Assembly (NCBI RefSeq): GCF_020382885.2 | Contig: NC_058506.1 | Coordinates: 10,394,318 to 10,458,317, forward strand | DNA from: Scatophagus argus | Lineage: Eukaryota > Chordata > Actinopteri > Scatophagidae | Direction: 5' to 3' | DNA length: 64,000 nt | Shown: piece by piece, positions 1 to 11,948 of the stretch | How positions within the stretch are numbered: position 1 is the stretch's first letter | Layout of the letters: each line of letters starts with the position of its first letter | Notes under the pieces: generated by a model | What the model was told of the DNA's origin: nothing | The model's input: the letters and a program-made list of their open reading frames with translations, nothing else | The model's database searches: none | Translations under genes and position numbers: made by a program

Positions 1-1
1 G

Positions 2-439
2 CTCATATTCTTTATAGTTTGGATCTCTTTTATCCCTGCGTACTTTAGTACTTATGGCAAGTTTGTTTCAGCTGTGGAGGTCATTGCTATACTGGCATCC
101 AGCTTTGGGATGCTGGCTTGCATCTTCTTTAACAAGGTCTACATCATCCTCTTCAAACCTTCCAGGAACACCATAGAGGAAGTCAGATGCAGCACCGCAG
201 CCCATGCTTTCAAAGTGGCAGCCAAAGCTACATTAAAACACAGCACAATTGCTAGAAAAAAGTCCAGCAGCATCGGTGGATCCTCTGCCTCGACTCCGTC
301 TTCATCAATAAGCCTGAAGACCAATGGCAATGACTGCACTCCGACCTCAGGAAAGCATAAGCCAAGGGTGAGCTTTGGCAGCGGAACAGTTACTTTGTCC
401 TTGAGCTTTGAGGAGTCAAGGAGGAGTTCCCTGATGTGA
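2..439 (+). CDS. casr: Extracellular calcium-sensing receptor, C-terminal part of last exon (partial)
   Basis: The frame is open from the left edge and gives 145 residues up to a TGA stop at 437-439. It covers the end of the seven-helix domain ([20 protein letters not shown], then a hydrophobic TM7 ending near [10 protein letters not shown]) and a cytoplasmic tail starting [20 protein letters not shown]. These blocks are near-identical to vertebrate CaSR, a class C GPCR that senses extracellular Ca2+ at the plasma membrane. The tail keeps the KATLKHS segment, which aligns with the PKC-regulated threonine region of mammalian CaSR, a basic/serine block ([12 protein letters not shown]) and the [14 protein letters not shown] block. 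It then stops about 94 residues after TM7, roughly half the mammalian tail length. The start codon and upstream exons lie outside the window. Paralogous class C receptors (V2R pheromone or taste receptors) lack this tail. Confidence 0.95.
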   Translation, partial: LIFFIVWISFIPAYFSTYGKFVSAVEVIAILASSFGMLACIFFNKVYIILFKPSRNTIEEVRCSTAAHAFKVAAKATLKHSTIARKKSSSIGGSSASTPSSSISLKTNGNDCTPTSGKHKPRVSFGSGTVTLSLSFEESRRSSLM

Positions 440-1320
440 TAGTATATGTATGTATGTATGTGTGTCAAACTTCAGCTTCATCAATCCCATTTATACCGTG
501 GACTTTATTTTGAAATGCATTTACATGTAGATTAATGTATTAGCATTTTGTCTGAAAGATAAAGTTTCACTGGAGGTAGATAAAAGCAGTCCAACTAACA
601 TTCCTTACTATGACAGAATCCTATGATTCTATATAACTTCCAGACTAACCCTGAGATACACTGCTAATAACAATGGAATATTTTGTACAACTGAAAACAT
701 TATGTTAGATCCTTAAGTGTTTATGTGTCTTTAGTTTGTTTGTTTGTTTTGTTTGGTGTTTGTTTTTTGAGACACTATTCCTTGTCTAAATTAGCAAACT
801 CTATTTTCTATCTAATTATCCAGTAAGTTTAACCAGAGAACAAACCCGGGCTCTTTAATGTGACCAGAGGACGCATGAGTCACACAGTAAATGCACAATT
901 ACAGGATGTCAGCAAAACGTTCCATGCTTTGTGATTATGTTCTATTTTGGTCAACCACAACACAACAAAAGAAACAGAGGTATAGTCTCTACATGGCCCT
1001 GCCACCTTGTCTGGGGGTCTTTGGGCAACCCAAATAAGGTCTAAACTGAATTTGCCAGTGTTATATCATGCGTATTAGTGGATCTGTGCAATTATGATAC
1101 CAATTTGGTGATAATGATCACTGTTGCTTTTGTCAGATGTTTTTCACACACCTCTCTAAAATCACATGAACACATGCTTGAATGTTGTGTCTTTTGTTTC
1201 ACACAGATTCTATATTCAGTACATGAAATGATATATGAACTTGAATTTGTACTGGGCTAGATAAAAGGCTTACAATTATCTGTCATCCACAGCTGCACGT
1301 GTGACAACCTTCTTTTGCAC
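440..1320. other. casr 3' UTR and downstream flank
   Basis: AT-rich sequence after the casr stop, with T-rich stretches near 730-775. I found no clear AATAAA signal close to the stop, so the casr transcript end is not resolved. A 60-codon open frame at 1078-1260 has no protein-like composition and is taken as chance. Confidence 0.5.
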
Positions 1321-3006
1321 TCAGGCACGTGCAGACATTTTGGGGTGCAGGGGCTCAAGCAAAGTCTCACCCCATCCATAAATTCACTATTCCCACTCCG
1401 ATGTTGCAATATTGACAATACAATACCGATCACACGAGAGAACAATTCAACTCTTCAAATCAAACTACATTAAAAGTCTTGCAAAAAAGCAACTATTGAA
1501 TAATTAGAAAAGAAGCTGTTGAAAATAATTCTGACTTAAGTAGGCAAGGTTTAAAGAGATAGATGTGGACGATACAGTAAAAAGAAACAAAACAAAACAA
1601 AAAAACACTCTTGTTTCTTGATTGCACACTGGACATTTTGTCTTGTCACAGCAGGGAAAACACGTAAAAGCTGGCTCAGTTCCATTAAGTGTCAGTGACA
1701 GTGAGCACAATGGCGGGACCTCCCCTACCTGGAATGCAGGTATGTAATCAGTCCATTACAGCAATTATTGCGCGTCATGTCTGTGATTTACCTTGTTACC
1801 ATGGCCACAGGCCACTTTCTGTTGGAAACAAAAACATGCTTCAGGAGCTACTTTTTGGAGATCTGTTAGAAAGGACAACGCGCAGGCAGTTGTTCCCTGG
1901 TGTTTTTGGATGAAGATGCTGAGAGACGGCTGACGTTGTGGTCCACTGCAAAAACCTGGTGCTGGAGGCATATTAATTATTATTATAAGCACCCACGCTG
2001 GAAAATGTGTGTATAATTACGCACACTTCTTCAAACGATACAGGGAGGACCGGTCCTACTGCTTCCACAACAGCCATGTGGGAGTAGTAGGACCCTACAT
2101 GCAGGTGTGGAGGACATATAGACATAAGTCCTTAATGGACTTTCATAGAGAGGTAAGTCCTTAAAGAAAGCCCAATACCAACTCAAATTCTAAAATTAAT
2201 TTTGGTATTTTTGATGGGATGTTTGGATGTTTCCACTGTCCAGACAATACAGAATCTGTGTGAAGCAAGCATAACATTACAAAGGGTGTTCATGAGATTT
2301 TATGAGATATAATGTCAGGAAAACTACACTTTGTTTCCCCCAAGTCCCGCTTTTGACAAAAACAATAGTGATACCAAAATTTCACAAAGCCACTAATATG
2401 CGTGACTGACACAGGCAGCTAAGCCACTTGCGGCGGAGTGTCCTGGTTTGGAGAATGAATCTATTCTCTATTGATACAAGTGTACTTTTCTCTCATTATG
2501 TTAATTAAAAAATAATAATAACAAGAGAACAAACAAAATGTCTTTTAATGTGGTTTGATTTTTTGATTTGTGCATTTTCAATGCGATGTGTAAATACGCA
2601 AGTGCTGTGACTCACTGTTTACAACAGTGGTGTAGGTGACAGAGCTCAAAAAAATAAAGTACCTTTGCATACTTATATTGGCGAACACCAATGCATAATC
2701 CACACAGAAAATCAAATCAATGCAAATCTGTTTACATTCCATTAAATTGCATCTTCCTAGACTTTTTGGAAGAAACCATTGATTGAATGCGATTGAACTG
2801 GTCAAAGCATTTGAACAATCAATGAATTTCATGAAAACATGTCAAATGTATGGTTTCATCAAGCAACTAAATGTTTGAATGTCATGAAGAGTGCATTATT
2901 ATAAATGGCAGTGTTACAACATCGGGTCGGGAATAGAGAATTTGCAGGTGAGGTTAGTATTTTTGCTTGAGCCCCAGCCCCCCAAAATGTCTGTGCATGT
3001 CCCTGA
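1321..3006. mobile_element. 1.7 kb DNA-transposon-like element with long imperfect terminal inverted repeats
   Basis: The outer arms at 1321-1412 and about 2913-3006 are reverse complements over most of their length. The matched blocks include AGACATTTTGGGG, GGGGCTCAAGCAAA, CTATTCCC and CGATGTTG, with small gaps between them. The whole is typical of an old DNA transposon or a non-autonomous derivative. I could not find a convincing target-site duplication. No long transposase frame survives. The interior holds a short open stretch around 1988-2161 ending in a donor-like GAG|GTAAGT, and otherwise AT-rich sequence. The superfamily is unassigned. Confidence 0.65.
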
Positions 3007-4700
3007 AACAAACAAAGGAGGGGGGGAGTGAGTATTTAAACTGCCTCTGATGTTCTGTAGGAATGTGGTTGTGTATATGAAATTACAGTGGGTCTCTTCA
3101 TCTCCCTGAATGATGGGACAGGGGGCCTCCTGTTAATAGTCTTCAACTGCAACTCTTTAGTCACATTTTTGTGACTTTTTGCCACATTATATGGAAAATG
3201 TCAAACTGAATGGTGAGATGATATGTAAACTACAGTTATCACAGTCTCACAGTCTCAAAGCCCAGCACTAAGCTCCCGCATTCTCTCTGTTTTGTAATGT
3301 AAAGTTTTTTCTTTCTGTCTTTTTTATGTTAAGGTATTCAGTATATATCTGGTCCCCTCCAGAAAAAGGGCAGAGTAATTTCTACATTATGTTTAGTGTA
3401 ATGGCCAACATTATAAATGTGGCAATACACCCATAAAAAACTCAGTTATGGAAACTGTAAAACTGAAATTAACTAAATAACTTTGAAGCATAATGAGCTT
3501 TTACCTGATAAACATGAACCAACATAATAGTCGAAATAACCCAAATTCTCCCAGAAATATACATCTGAACATTAGAAAAACTCTGATAGAACTAAAACAA
3601 ACACTGAACATGCTGATGGAGGTCTACAGGGCATCTTGGCGTATATCTTTCAGAGAAATTTCAGCAGCTTGCTTATTGCAAGTCTGTGACATCTGCAAAT
3701 AGACAGGCCTGTCTCACAGGTTAATGTCATTCTCGCAATAGGACTACAATACACAGTCTCACAGTATAGAGGAAGTATAGAGACAAGGAGAGAGGAGGGA
3801 AGAGCAGTTTGGTGAAAGCACTGTTTATTCTAATCCACAATGTCTGATTCTCAACTGTGAAGAGCCTAAGCTGTAACTATTTCCCGAGTAGGAGAGACTC
3901 CTGACCTATGAGGCAATAAAAGAACAAAATACAAAGACGCTAAAGAGAAGATCTCAGTAATTGTAGAAAACTGTTTTTAAAAAAAAATGGGTAAAAGGTC
4001 TTTTGAGCAGTGCAGGACCTCCCACGTTGGTGAAAAGGAGGATAACATGCTGAGACCTGAGGGAGGCTGAGGTGCAGCTGGACAACCACATCCTCTGTTT
4101 GCAGAGGGAAAAGTCACTTATCCTCAGAGCCAGTGTTGCCCAGCAGAGAAAGATCAGCATGCTGTGTATTTCTGACCTGCAGGGGATGGGATGAGACAGA
4201 TATGGAGCAAAATGGCCATGGAATACCATGGGAACACTTGTCACAGAAATGAAAATAGATAACATCATAACACAAATATTTTGATTTTATTTTGAAAACC
4301 ACTTCCCGGAAGCATCTAAACAAAACATGCGCCACGCTTTGAACTTCATCAAGTCAACCCTAAAAAACAAGGACTTCCTGTTTGTTGTTGCTGCCTTCAA
4401 AATCAAAACGGGTCATACGTATGAATCTCATGGTTTCAGTAAAAGAACATAATAGGTACTCACACACTGTAAATTATATGCTGAATACAGAGGACATTTT
4501 TGAGGAGCGTTTGCAGGAGTAACAATATACTAACCATCATACGCTATCATCTCAAATGAACCTTTTGGCAAAATGCTAAATATGTATCTCTCTCTGTATC
4601 AACAGATATATAATTAACAAACACATGCGAACTGCGAATAACTTTTACTGAAATCTGTTTTCTCTGTATATTGTCTATGTATGTATATGTACGCGTTTCC
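3007..4700. other. Intergenic spacer between casr and b4galt4
   Basis: AT-rich non-coding sequence. A perfect 7 bp hairpin (AGTCACA, TTTT loop) lies near 3160. The small open frames, for example on the minus strand at 3954-4335, have no recognisable protein features. Nothing else is seen. Confidence 0.5.
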
Positions 4701-4822
4701 CAAATCCCGCAGCATTGCGGCAGCTTTTAGTCTGAAATACATCCAGCATGTGTTATTATGCTGACTTGACATACTGTTGTCGTTTCCTCCTTGGACGATG
4801 ACCTGATGTAGCGGTGTGAACG
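4700..4822 (+). promoter_or_regulatory. b4galt4: Candidate b4galt4 promoter and non-coding first exon
   Basis: This segment is locally richer in CpG (CGCGTTTCCC, CCCGCAGCATTGCGGC) than the surrounding AT-rich DNA. It ends in a strong donor-like junction AACG|GTAAGG at 4822/4823. The 5' leader exon before the b4galt4 start has a good acceptor at 6051, so an upstream non-coding exon is needed and this is the best candidate I see. The exact transcription start is not determinable from sequence alone. Confidence 0.35.
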
Positions 4823-5474
4823 GTAAGGTGTGCCAACCAAAGCAGTGATTTTATTGAAATAAGGCCGTAACTTTGTAACTTTGTATGTTTCAGTTCCACA
4901 GCGCGCAACCTTAATTTTAATAGCAGCTTAACTCTGTAGCGTTGCATCCGCCATCGTCAGCTAGCTTGCTAACAGCTATGTTAAGTCTGCAAGAGGAATG
5001 TGCATACAACTAAAAAACAGCCAGCTCGTGAAACAAACTTTAGCCTTTAGTCGTACAAAACATAAACGATATTCGTGCGAAGAAGTAGCTGTCAGCGATG
5101 TAAAATGTCATGTCATACCGAGAGTCTTAACATGAATAACGGTGGTTAGTTATAGTGTTGTTTCGAGTTAGCCATGTTAGCTGTTCCCTGTCAGCCCCTA
5201 AAAAAAGTCAACACATATGGTAACAAATGGCGAAAAAATGTCAAATCTTTACTTATAGCAGTGTTTCCTTCCAGAGACAACAGCAAAGACAATAAACACT
5301 AATGTTAAACGGGTATTCTAGTTTATGTGTTTGATTGGTGGCTGTTTGTAAATTTTAGCTATCCTTACAGTCTGCCATCGATGTGTTTCGTTGATAAACC
5401 CTAAATAATAGTAACCTCAAGCTTAAGTTTATGTGTTATTTATCAATGTAGTGTAGTTATTTTAATTGTTAGTG

Positions 5475-5640
5475 TTGAAACGATTTACTAATTAATCGGT
5501 TTATATTAAATTAATTGACATTTCATCCAGTGATATGGATTTGAAACCACTGGTCAGACAAATGGAGTAATTTGTAAGGTTGTAGTTATTTGTAACTGAA
5601 CATTTATTGGCCTATTCAGATTAATTGATAATGAAATTAC
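5475..5640. repeat. Diverged teleost short interspersed DNA-transposon remnant
   Basis: The TTGAAACGATTTACTAATTAATCGG segment and the later ATTAATTGATAATGAAATTA segment resemble the ends of a common teleost non-autonomous element. Its consensus contains repeated ATTAATCGATTA-type runs. The similarity is from memory and the copy is degraded, in the first intron or upstream flank of b4galt4. Confidence 0.35.
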
Positions 5641-6051
5641 TGAACATTTCATGAATAAAGAGTGCAAGCCAGGAGAAAGGTGGGCGGAAACAGCTGTGTT
5701 AAGTGACACAAAATTTTGTAAAGGTGCACAGCAAAAAGCAGGTGTATTGTTACGGGGTGTAAAATTACCTTTCAGGAAGCTCTTTCAGCAGTGTGTAACA
5801 GAATAAATGTCTCTGAAAAGGAAAAAAGAAAAGACAGGTTATTGCACTAAACACACTCAGCTGGTACCTTGGTTTGTTTTCTAAGATAACATCTCATCAG
5901 GTGTCTTCTATAAGAGTGATAGAGATATCTCTTTAAAACTAGAGCCTGCCCTGTCATGGTGTAGTTTTACAGGAGCAGACACGGTGGTATTGGCTTGATT
6001 ATGATGCAAATTGTTAGCACTAACATGTTTTCTCTCTTGATCAATTTACAG

Positions 6052-6326
6052 TTGTCGGAGAAGACGTTTTTTACCTCACCCCCTGAAACTGGAATTTGAA
6101 AGTTCAGCGATGGATTTTCACCAATAAGTTTTCCTTACTTCATAGTGATCATGTAATTGGTTCACTGGATTGTTCAGCAGGATGTTTTGTTGCCATGGGA
6201 TGACTTGTTAGTGAAACTGACTCTCATAAGTTTTGCTGAAATGTCCTGTACAGAAAAAATATCTTAATCTATAAAGCTTCTACAGTTGCTACTTTTAGTG
6301 TATCACATCAGCACAATCACACAGCC
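6052..6326 (+). promoter_or_regulatory. b4galt4: b4galt4 5' UTR (leader part of first coding exon) with several upstream ORFs
   Basis: A pyrimidine-rich acceptor (CTCTCTTGATCAATTTACAG) ends at 6051, so the exon carrying the start codon probably begins at 6052. Before the main ATG it contains short upstream ORFs at 6110-6127, 6151-6156 (ATGTAA, start directly followed by stop), 6182-6211, 6195-6203 and 6241-6267. All terminate before 6327. Such a leader would be expected to lower or condition translation of b4galt4. This is inferred and depends on the real transcription start. Confidence 0.55.
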
Positions 6327-9300
6327 ATGGGCTTCCATTTGCCTGTGTGCAAGTTTTTGCGAAGGGGGAAGTATTTCCTACTGCTCCTCGTCTCGGTCTC
6401 GGTGCTGGTATGGATCGCAACCTTTTCAGGAGAAACTATGAAGTCTGTTCAGGTTTCTTCCGCCACAACACAGACTCTTGTCAAAGGAGACGACCTGAGG
6501 GATAAAGTCAACTCTTGGACTGTGGTACCTGATCGGGTAAATACTCTACCACCAAAAGGCAAATGCCCCGAGGAGTCACCTCTGCTCAGTAAGTATACAC
6601 TAGTACAGACTGCAGAGGTGCCAAACCTTCTGTGTATATGTTATTTATTTAAGTGGTGTTTTGCCTTATTGAAAAATGAATCTTCTCTGAAGTAAATTAA
6701 ATCTATTTGCTTATGGTGCCTGCTTGTTAAGTAAGAATGATTTGTTTTTACTTTTATGTAAACCAGACAGGAGTTTGTACCAATATTTGATCTGTGAAAT
6801 CACCTGGAACCTGGTGTCTACAGCAGAGTGGCAGATCATGCTGCGTGATTTATGAAAAATCAGAAACAGTGCCAACAACTCTCAAAAGACAAATAAGCTA
6901 TTGTTTAATATGTTAAATATTGGCTGTTGTTTTCTGTGCAAGGATTTTGCTTTTTAAGTACATGTTTTTTGTATTTGTTTGATATGATCCTACAATCAAG
7001 GGATTATGTCCTCAAGTGTGCATCAGCATTATAACCTCAAAACTGTCGAGAAATGCATTTGTTGGAAATGGAGGAAAAGAAATAGTTTAAGATGACACAA
7101 TTTCTACATTTTTTATTGAGGAATGCACCTTTAAATGTGAGATTTTGCTCCTGACTGAATATGCTTATTGTGTATGCTTATGAAACTAACAGATTGATCA
7201 GTAGCGCTTAAGACTGAGATTGCTTTTTGAATTTGTCACCTTGTATAGAGGGAGCTGTGAAGCTGTCCTTTGAGTCCTCCCTGAAAATGAAGGATGTGGA
7301 GAGTGAAAACAAAGGAGTGACGAGAGGCGAGTATGAGCCTGCAGACTGCACAGCGAGGCAGAGCGTAGCGATCCTCATCCCCCACCGCAGCCGAGAGAGA
7401 CACCTCCTCTACCTCTTGCACCACCTGCACCCCTTTCTGCAGAGACAGCAGATACACTATGCCATTTATGTCATCCAGCAGGTATTGTTTCATATCATGC
7501 ACGGTTAAGTGACAGTTTTCATATAATATCATGCGACTTAAGTGTGTTGTGTGCACTGAAACGAGCCATGATGTTTAGAGCTCATGCTTGTGGAACTGAG
7601 AGTGTTGGTTTATCATATCAAGAAATTGCACTGAAGTTTATTAGTATTAGTAAATGTTTACTAGCTGCAATTCAAGCTCACATCTGTAAACATCTCGCTT
7701 TTATTTTCCTCGTGCTAAAAGTCTGAACTGAACCAGTTTCTTGATTAAAAATAACCATGCATGACCAAATGTGATGCAGCTGCCCCTCCTGCAGCAAAGG
7801 GAAGAAATGAATAGAGATATTAAGAAAAAACAAACGACTGGTGTGTTGCTCAGTGTTCTTCTTTTTCAGCCAGCGGTTTTCATATCAGTGCATACTTACT
7901 GGTGACATGAAACCTGTAACACAACAATTCATATTCTGTGACAAATAAAAAACATTCAAATTGCACCTGGAGACAAAGAAACTATTACGTCTCAACATTC
8001 ACATGCCAAAGGCAAATCATCTGCCACCAAATAATGTAATTAGTAATTAGTACTGGTGCTGGTTCACGTATCTGCTCTGTGAGGTAATAATGCTGCATGT
8101 TTTATTTGTTACATTCTGAGTAAAATCTGAGACATTTTGTCCAGAGTGCTGTGATCTGAGATAAATCTGGTCCACAGCAGTACTTTCATTGCTTAGTTTC
8201 CTACACTGATACTTCTGCTACTTCTTCAAAGTAAACTAGAGTCATGGTCACCGTCATCTTCTGCAAGCCAAGTTTTCTCTTTTCAGAGGAATCCTTGTGA
8301 AATTACTTTTCTCTGACCCACTTGTTTCTCTGACCGTTTGTCTCTTTTCTTGTCTTGTCTGTTTGTGTACCTGTGTGTATCGAGGCCTGAAGCCCCACCC
8401 CCGCTGCTGTACTGAGCACTGTTTGTTTTATTCAAAGTTTATTAATATTAGAGATCTCCAAATTGCACCAAATATGATACTGCACGTCCTTTGGTTTCCA
8501 ACAACACACCTGCCAAGTGTGCAGTAAATTGGGAGAATGTGTTTTGAGATGGACAACATACAGAGATTCCAGACAGTTAGAAAATAACCTGAATATGATG
8601 ACATGTGAAAGCTGTGAAAGCTATGTGAAAGCTACTCTATAAATGGCCTGTATTTTCAATTTTTATTGTATTTTCTTTTTTTCCTTTGCAGGCTGGTGAT
8701 GCAACGTTTAACCGTGCCAAATTACTGAATATCGGATATTTGGAGGCACTGAAGGACTACAGTTGGGAGTGTTTCATCTTCCATGATGTGGATCTGGTTC
8801 CTGAAAATGATCATAATTTATATGTGTGTGACAACCAGCCCAAACACTTAGTGGTTGGCCGGAATGCCACAGGATACAAGTAAGTGTATGACTAAAGAGT
8901 AAAATCCCCCAATTCGAAGAGTCAATAGCTAAAAGTTTATGTTACCGTGCAGTATTAAGGGATGGCACTCTCCTCTGGCCTGATATAAACCCTGAAGCCC
9001 TGATATAATCTTTAAACAAAGAACTTTCTGTTCATATTCTGCCACTCTCAGGTTGCGTTACAAAGGCTACTTTGGAGGAGTCACAGCTATGACCAAAGAC
9101 CAGTTTCATCAAGTGAATGGATTCTCAAACACTTACTGGGGTTGGGGTGGAGAAGATGACGACCTTCGCATCAGGTGAGACGGACAAGGGACACCTGTAT
9201 TTTATTTGTTTTTGTATAGCTTTTTGTCACGTCTGGAGTGGATGTTCACTCATTGACACCTGAGTTTGCTGTCTTGCGCAGAGTTGAGCTGCAGAAAATG

Positions 9301-9625
9301 AAGATCGTGCGGCCGCCTGCTGACGTAGCTCGCTATACCATGGTGTTTCACAAACGGGACGCTGGCAATGAAATAAACAAGGACAGGTCGGTAATGGGCA
9401 AAGTGTGTTAAACTTATCATGTGTTGGTATCTTGATTTGTGCTGCAAATTTAAGCTCTTTAATTAACTTTTTTTTTCCTTGCATCACAGGATGAATTTAT
9501 TAGTACGAACGCCGCAGGTCTGGAGAAAGGATGGACTCAACAGCTGCTCATATAAGACTTTGTCTGTAGAGAGGCTGCCCCTTTATGTGAATGTTACTGT
9601 GGACATTGGTAAGCCACAGAGTTGA
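6327..9625 (+). CDS. b4galt4: Beta-1,4-galactosyltransferase 4 (six coding exons)
   Basis: Type II Golgi membrane enzyme that transfers galactose from UDP-Gal to terminal GlcNAc (family GT7). The exons are 6327-6588, 7249-7481, 8692-8879, 9052-9174, 9282-9386 and 9490-9625. All junctions are GT-AG and phase-consistent, giving 348 residues (human protein 344). The ATG sits in a strong context (GCCATGG). Residues 1-15 are cytoplasmic, and about 16-33 (YFLLLLVSVSVLVWIATF) form the signal anchor. Catalytic features are FNRAKLL at 171-177, the metal-binding DVD at 197-199, YFGGVTA at 234-240, WGWGGEDDD at 257-265 and the metal-ligand His 292 in MVFHKRD. NVT near the C-terminus is an N-glycosylation sequon. 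HLVVGRNATGY and the N-terminal MGF match B4GALT4 better than B4GALT1-3. The C-terminus ends VDIGKPQS where human B4GALT4 ends in a different tail. No broken motifs are seen. Confidence 0.95.
6589..7248 (+). other. b4galt4: b4galt4 intron 1 (between coding exons)
   Basis: Donor A|GTAAGT and acceptor TTGTATAG|AG. The sequence is AT-rich and nothing further is seen in it. Confidence 0.85.
7482..8691 (+). other. b4galt4: b4galt4 intron 2
   Basis: Donor CAG|GTATTG and acceptor TTTTTTTCCTTTGCAG. This is the largest intron inside the coding region (1.2 kb). Small frames inside it, such as 8297-8527, are not protein-like. Confidence 0.85.
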
Positions 9626-11120
9626 GATTTCAAACAGGAAGCCCTGCTGTGACCAAAAAATATTTTTGGATCTATTTTATACAGAACCTTTAGGCCAGAA
9701 AAGGATGTATACAAGACAACATGAAGCACATCGTTTAACTTAGTTTTACATATTCAGAAACAGTTTACCTGACTACTACATCTTTGCACATTTTTGCATA
9801 TCATGTGGCCTTAATTTCTTAATATTATTACCAGCCTGCAAAAAACAGGAAACATTTTTTTTCTTCAAGTAATAATTGGCTTTGATCAAATAAAGAAGGA
9901 GACCTACAAATATTTCTGTATTTACATTGTAGTGCCGAAACAATCAGCTGTCAGACTTGCATTGCAGGACATTTTGCACCTTTGAGAATTCAAATCAGCC
10001 AGATACCCGAGTACACCTTCATGTGTGTGCAGAGCCTGTTTGGGTTAAGTTGGTTACTGCTTGGTCTCATCAAGGCAGTGAAATGACTGACGGGTAACTC
10101 AATAGCCTTGCTTTGTTGACACTGACATGTTAATTACAAACTGTAGACAATGCAAATTCTCATGTTAAGTCAACATTGGATCAGTTTATATTAGTGATGT
10201 ACACTAAAGCTGCAATGACTGATTTTTGATCGCTAGATGGTAGAAAGACAAACAAACAGCAACAGAGCGTTAAGGTATTAGCTTATCGGTTTCTTACCAA
10301 ACTAATCCATACAGTAGCCTGTGACATTACCAATATAAAGTAATCAATATGAACATATTCATGAAATCTTAGTAATCTTAATAATACCAGCTATTTGAGG
10401 ACTTCCTCAGCTGAGGGTATAGGGTGGCTCTGCATCAGTTTTAGAGCAGACAACAGATGAGCCTTGTGTCGAGAAGATGAAAAACAAAGACAACTGACAA
10501 GCAGTAATAGTATATGGAGGGCTGGTCATATCAGCTGATAATCAATTGAAATATGTTATTCTGAGGATGGTGATAATATATATGTATGTCTGTCTTCTGT
10601 GAAAAAGGCCTGTTAGAAGGTTGCATTTAGTTCCTATCTATGTTTTTAGGATTTAGTAGGCACTGTAAACCTCTGGCTGCTCTAGAATCAGCCTAAATTA
10701 TTTTTTACGTTTTTATAGTGTTGCACACTGTCTTGGGCCAATTGACTTTATTTCCAGAACTTAATAACCTTGAGCAATTTGAGATGAATGATGTTTTTGC
10801 TTTGAAAAGTAGTTTTGGGAGCCATAATGATGTGATTTTTTTTTTTTTATATATATGGGATGTTTCTCTTTATGAGGCCTTGAACAGGAATTGATGGGTG
10901 GTGGATTTTTATTTATTGCTTTAACATTGTAAAATTATAATTGTAGTCCTTGGGGACCAACCAGATCAGTTGAACTTTCTTTCATGTATGTGAGGTAACT
11001 TCAGTGTAGAAAAATGTTCGTACTCTGATCCTTGCATGCTGCTTAGAAATGAATCTATGATGTTTGGGATTTACTGGTGTTACTAATAAGTACAATAAAA
11101 TATTTGCTTTTTTTTCTGTG
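9626..11120 (+). other. b4galt4: b4galt4 3' UTR / downstream region
   Basis: Non-coding AT-rich sequence follows the stop. Candidate polyadenylation signals AATAAA lie at 9890-9895 and 11094-11099. The latter is followed by a T-rich stretch and TGTGCTTTTTG-type sequence, so it is the better candidate for the distal end. The true 3' end is not certain. Confidence 0.5.
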
Positions 11121-11930
11121 ATATCCCCATGTGCTTTTTGTTTATTTTTGTAATTCACAGCCTCATGTTTGACAATACAGATTCACCCCGTCAGGTGCCA
11201 GCTGCACAGGCTTGGGTTTACTCTCCTGCCATCTCCTGATCTGGATCAGATCCTGACTACCCCTCCCAGGCCTACTTGCATAATAACTTTTAAGCTTCAG
11301 GATAAAATGAGATCCACCTAAATACCTTCTTCTGGTGTATTTAGAATGCCATAAATAACTACCCGTATTTCTAATGTTTTATGGAATTTATGTAACATGC
11401 ACATTACCACAAAGCTGGACTGCAATGCATGGATCTGACCACAGGGGGTCGTATAGAGCACAAGATCAACTACTGGTGGGTTGAATGTGTTTTGTTCTTG
11501 TTAAGTACTGGACAATTCATTTTATTGCCAAACAACCTCAGTACATCTTGTTTTGTCTTTTTCCCAATGTACTCTTTTGACCTCAGGAAAACAAGAGCAG
11601 AAACCTGGAATTTGAATACATGATATGCTACTATGATGTTTTAGTCAACAGGACATGAATGTGAATGCACTTGTATGTACATTATGTTTCACTTTCAGAG
11701 GTAGTGCAGTTGTAAGATGGCTTGGATTTGGTTAAACACTGTACGTTGGTTAGTCAAATCAGCTCCTCACTAGTTTAAAATGCAGTTTAGTCCCTCCATG
11801 ATTCATTGCACCATGAACTTCTCACCATTTCCATGTATAAAGGTCCAGCTTTATTTTATTTGGAGTTTGGAGCACAACTTTCAAGATACACACTGGTTGT
11901 TTGAGGCTTGGATGTACATATAATTGGGAC

Positions 11931-11948
11931 ATATATATATATATATAT
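11931..11948. repeat. (AT)9 microsatellite
   Basis: Uninterrupted AT dinucleotide run of 18 bp in intergenic DNA. Confidence 0.9.

Noticed and set aside
6327..6695. Unspliced 122-codon reading of b4galt4 exon 1
   Set aside because: Similarity to B4GALT4 ends exactly at the CA|GTAAGT donor at 6588, and the rest is intron.
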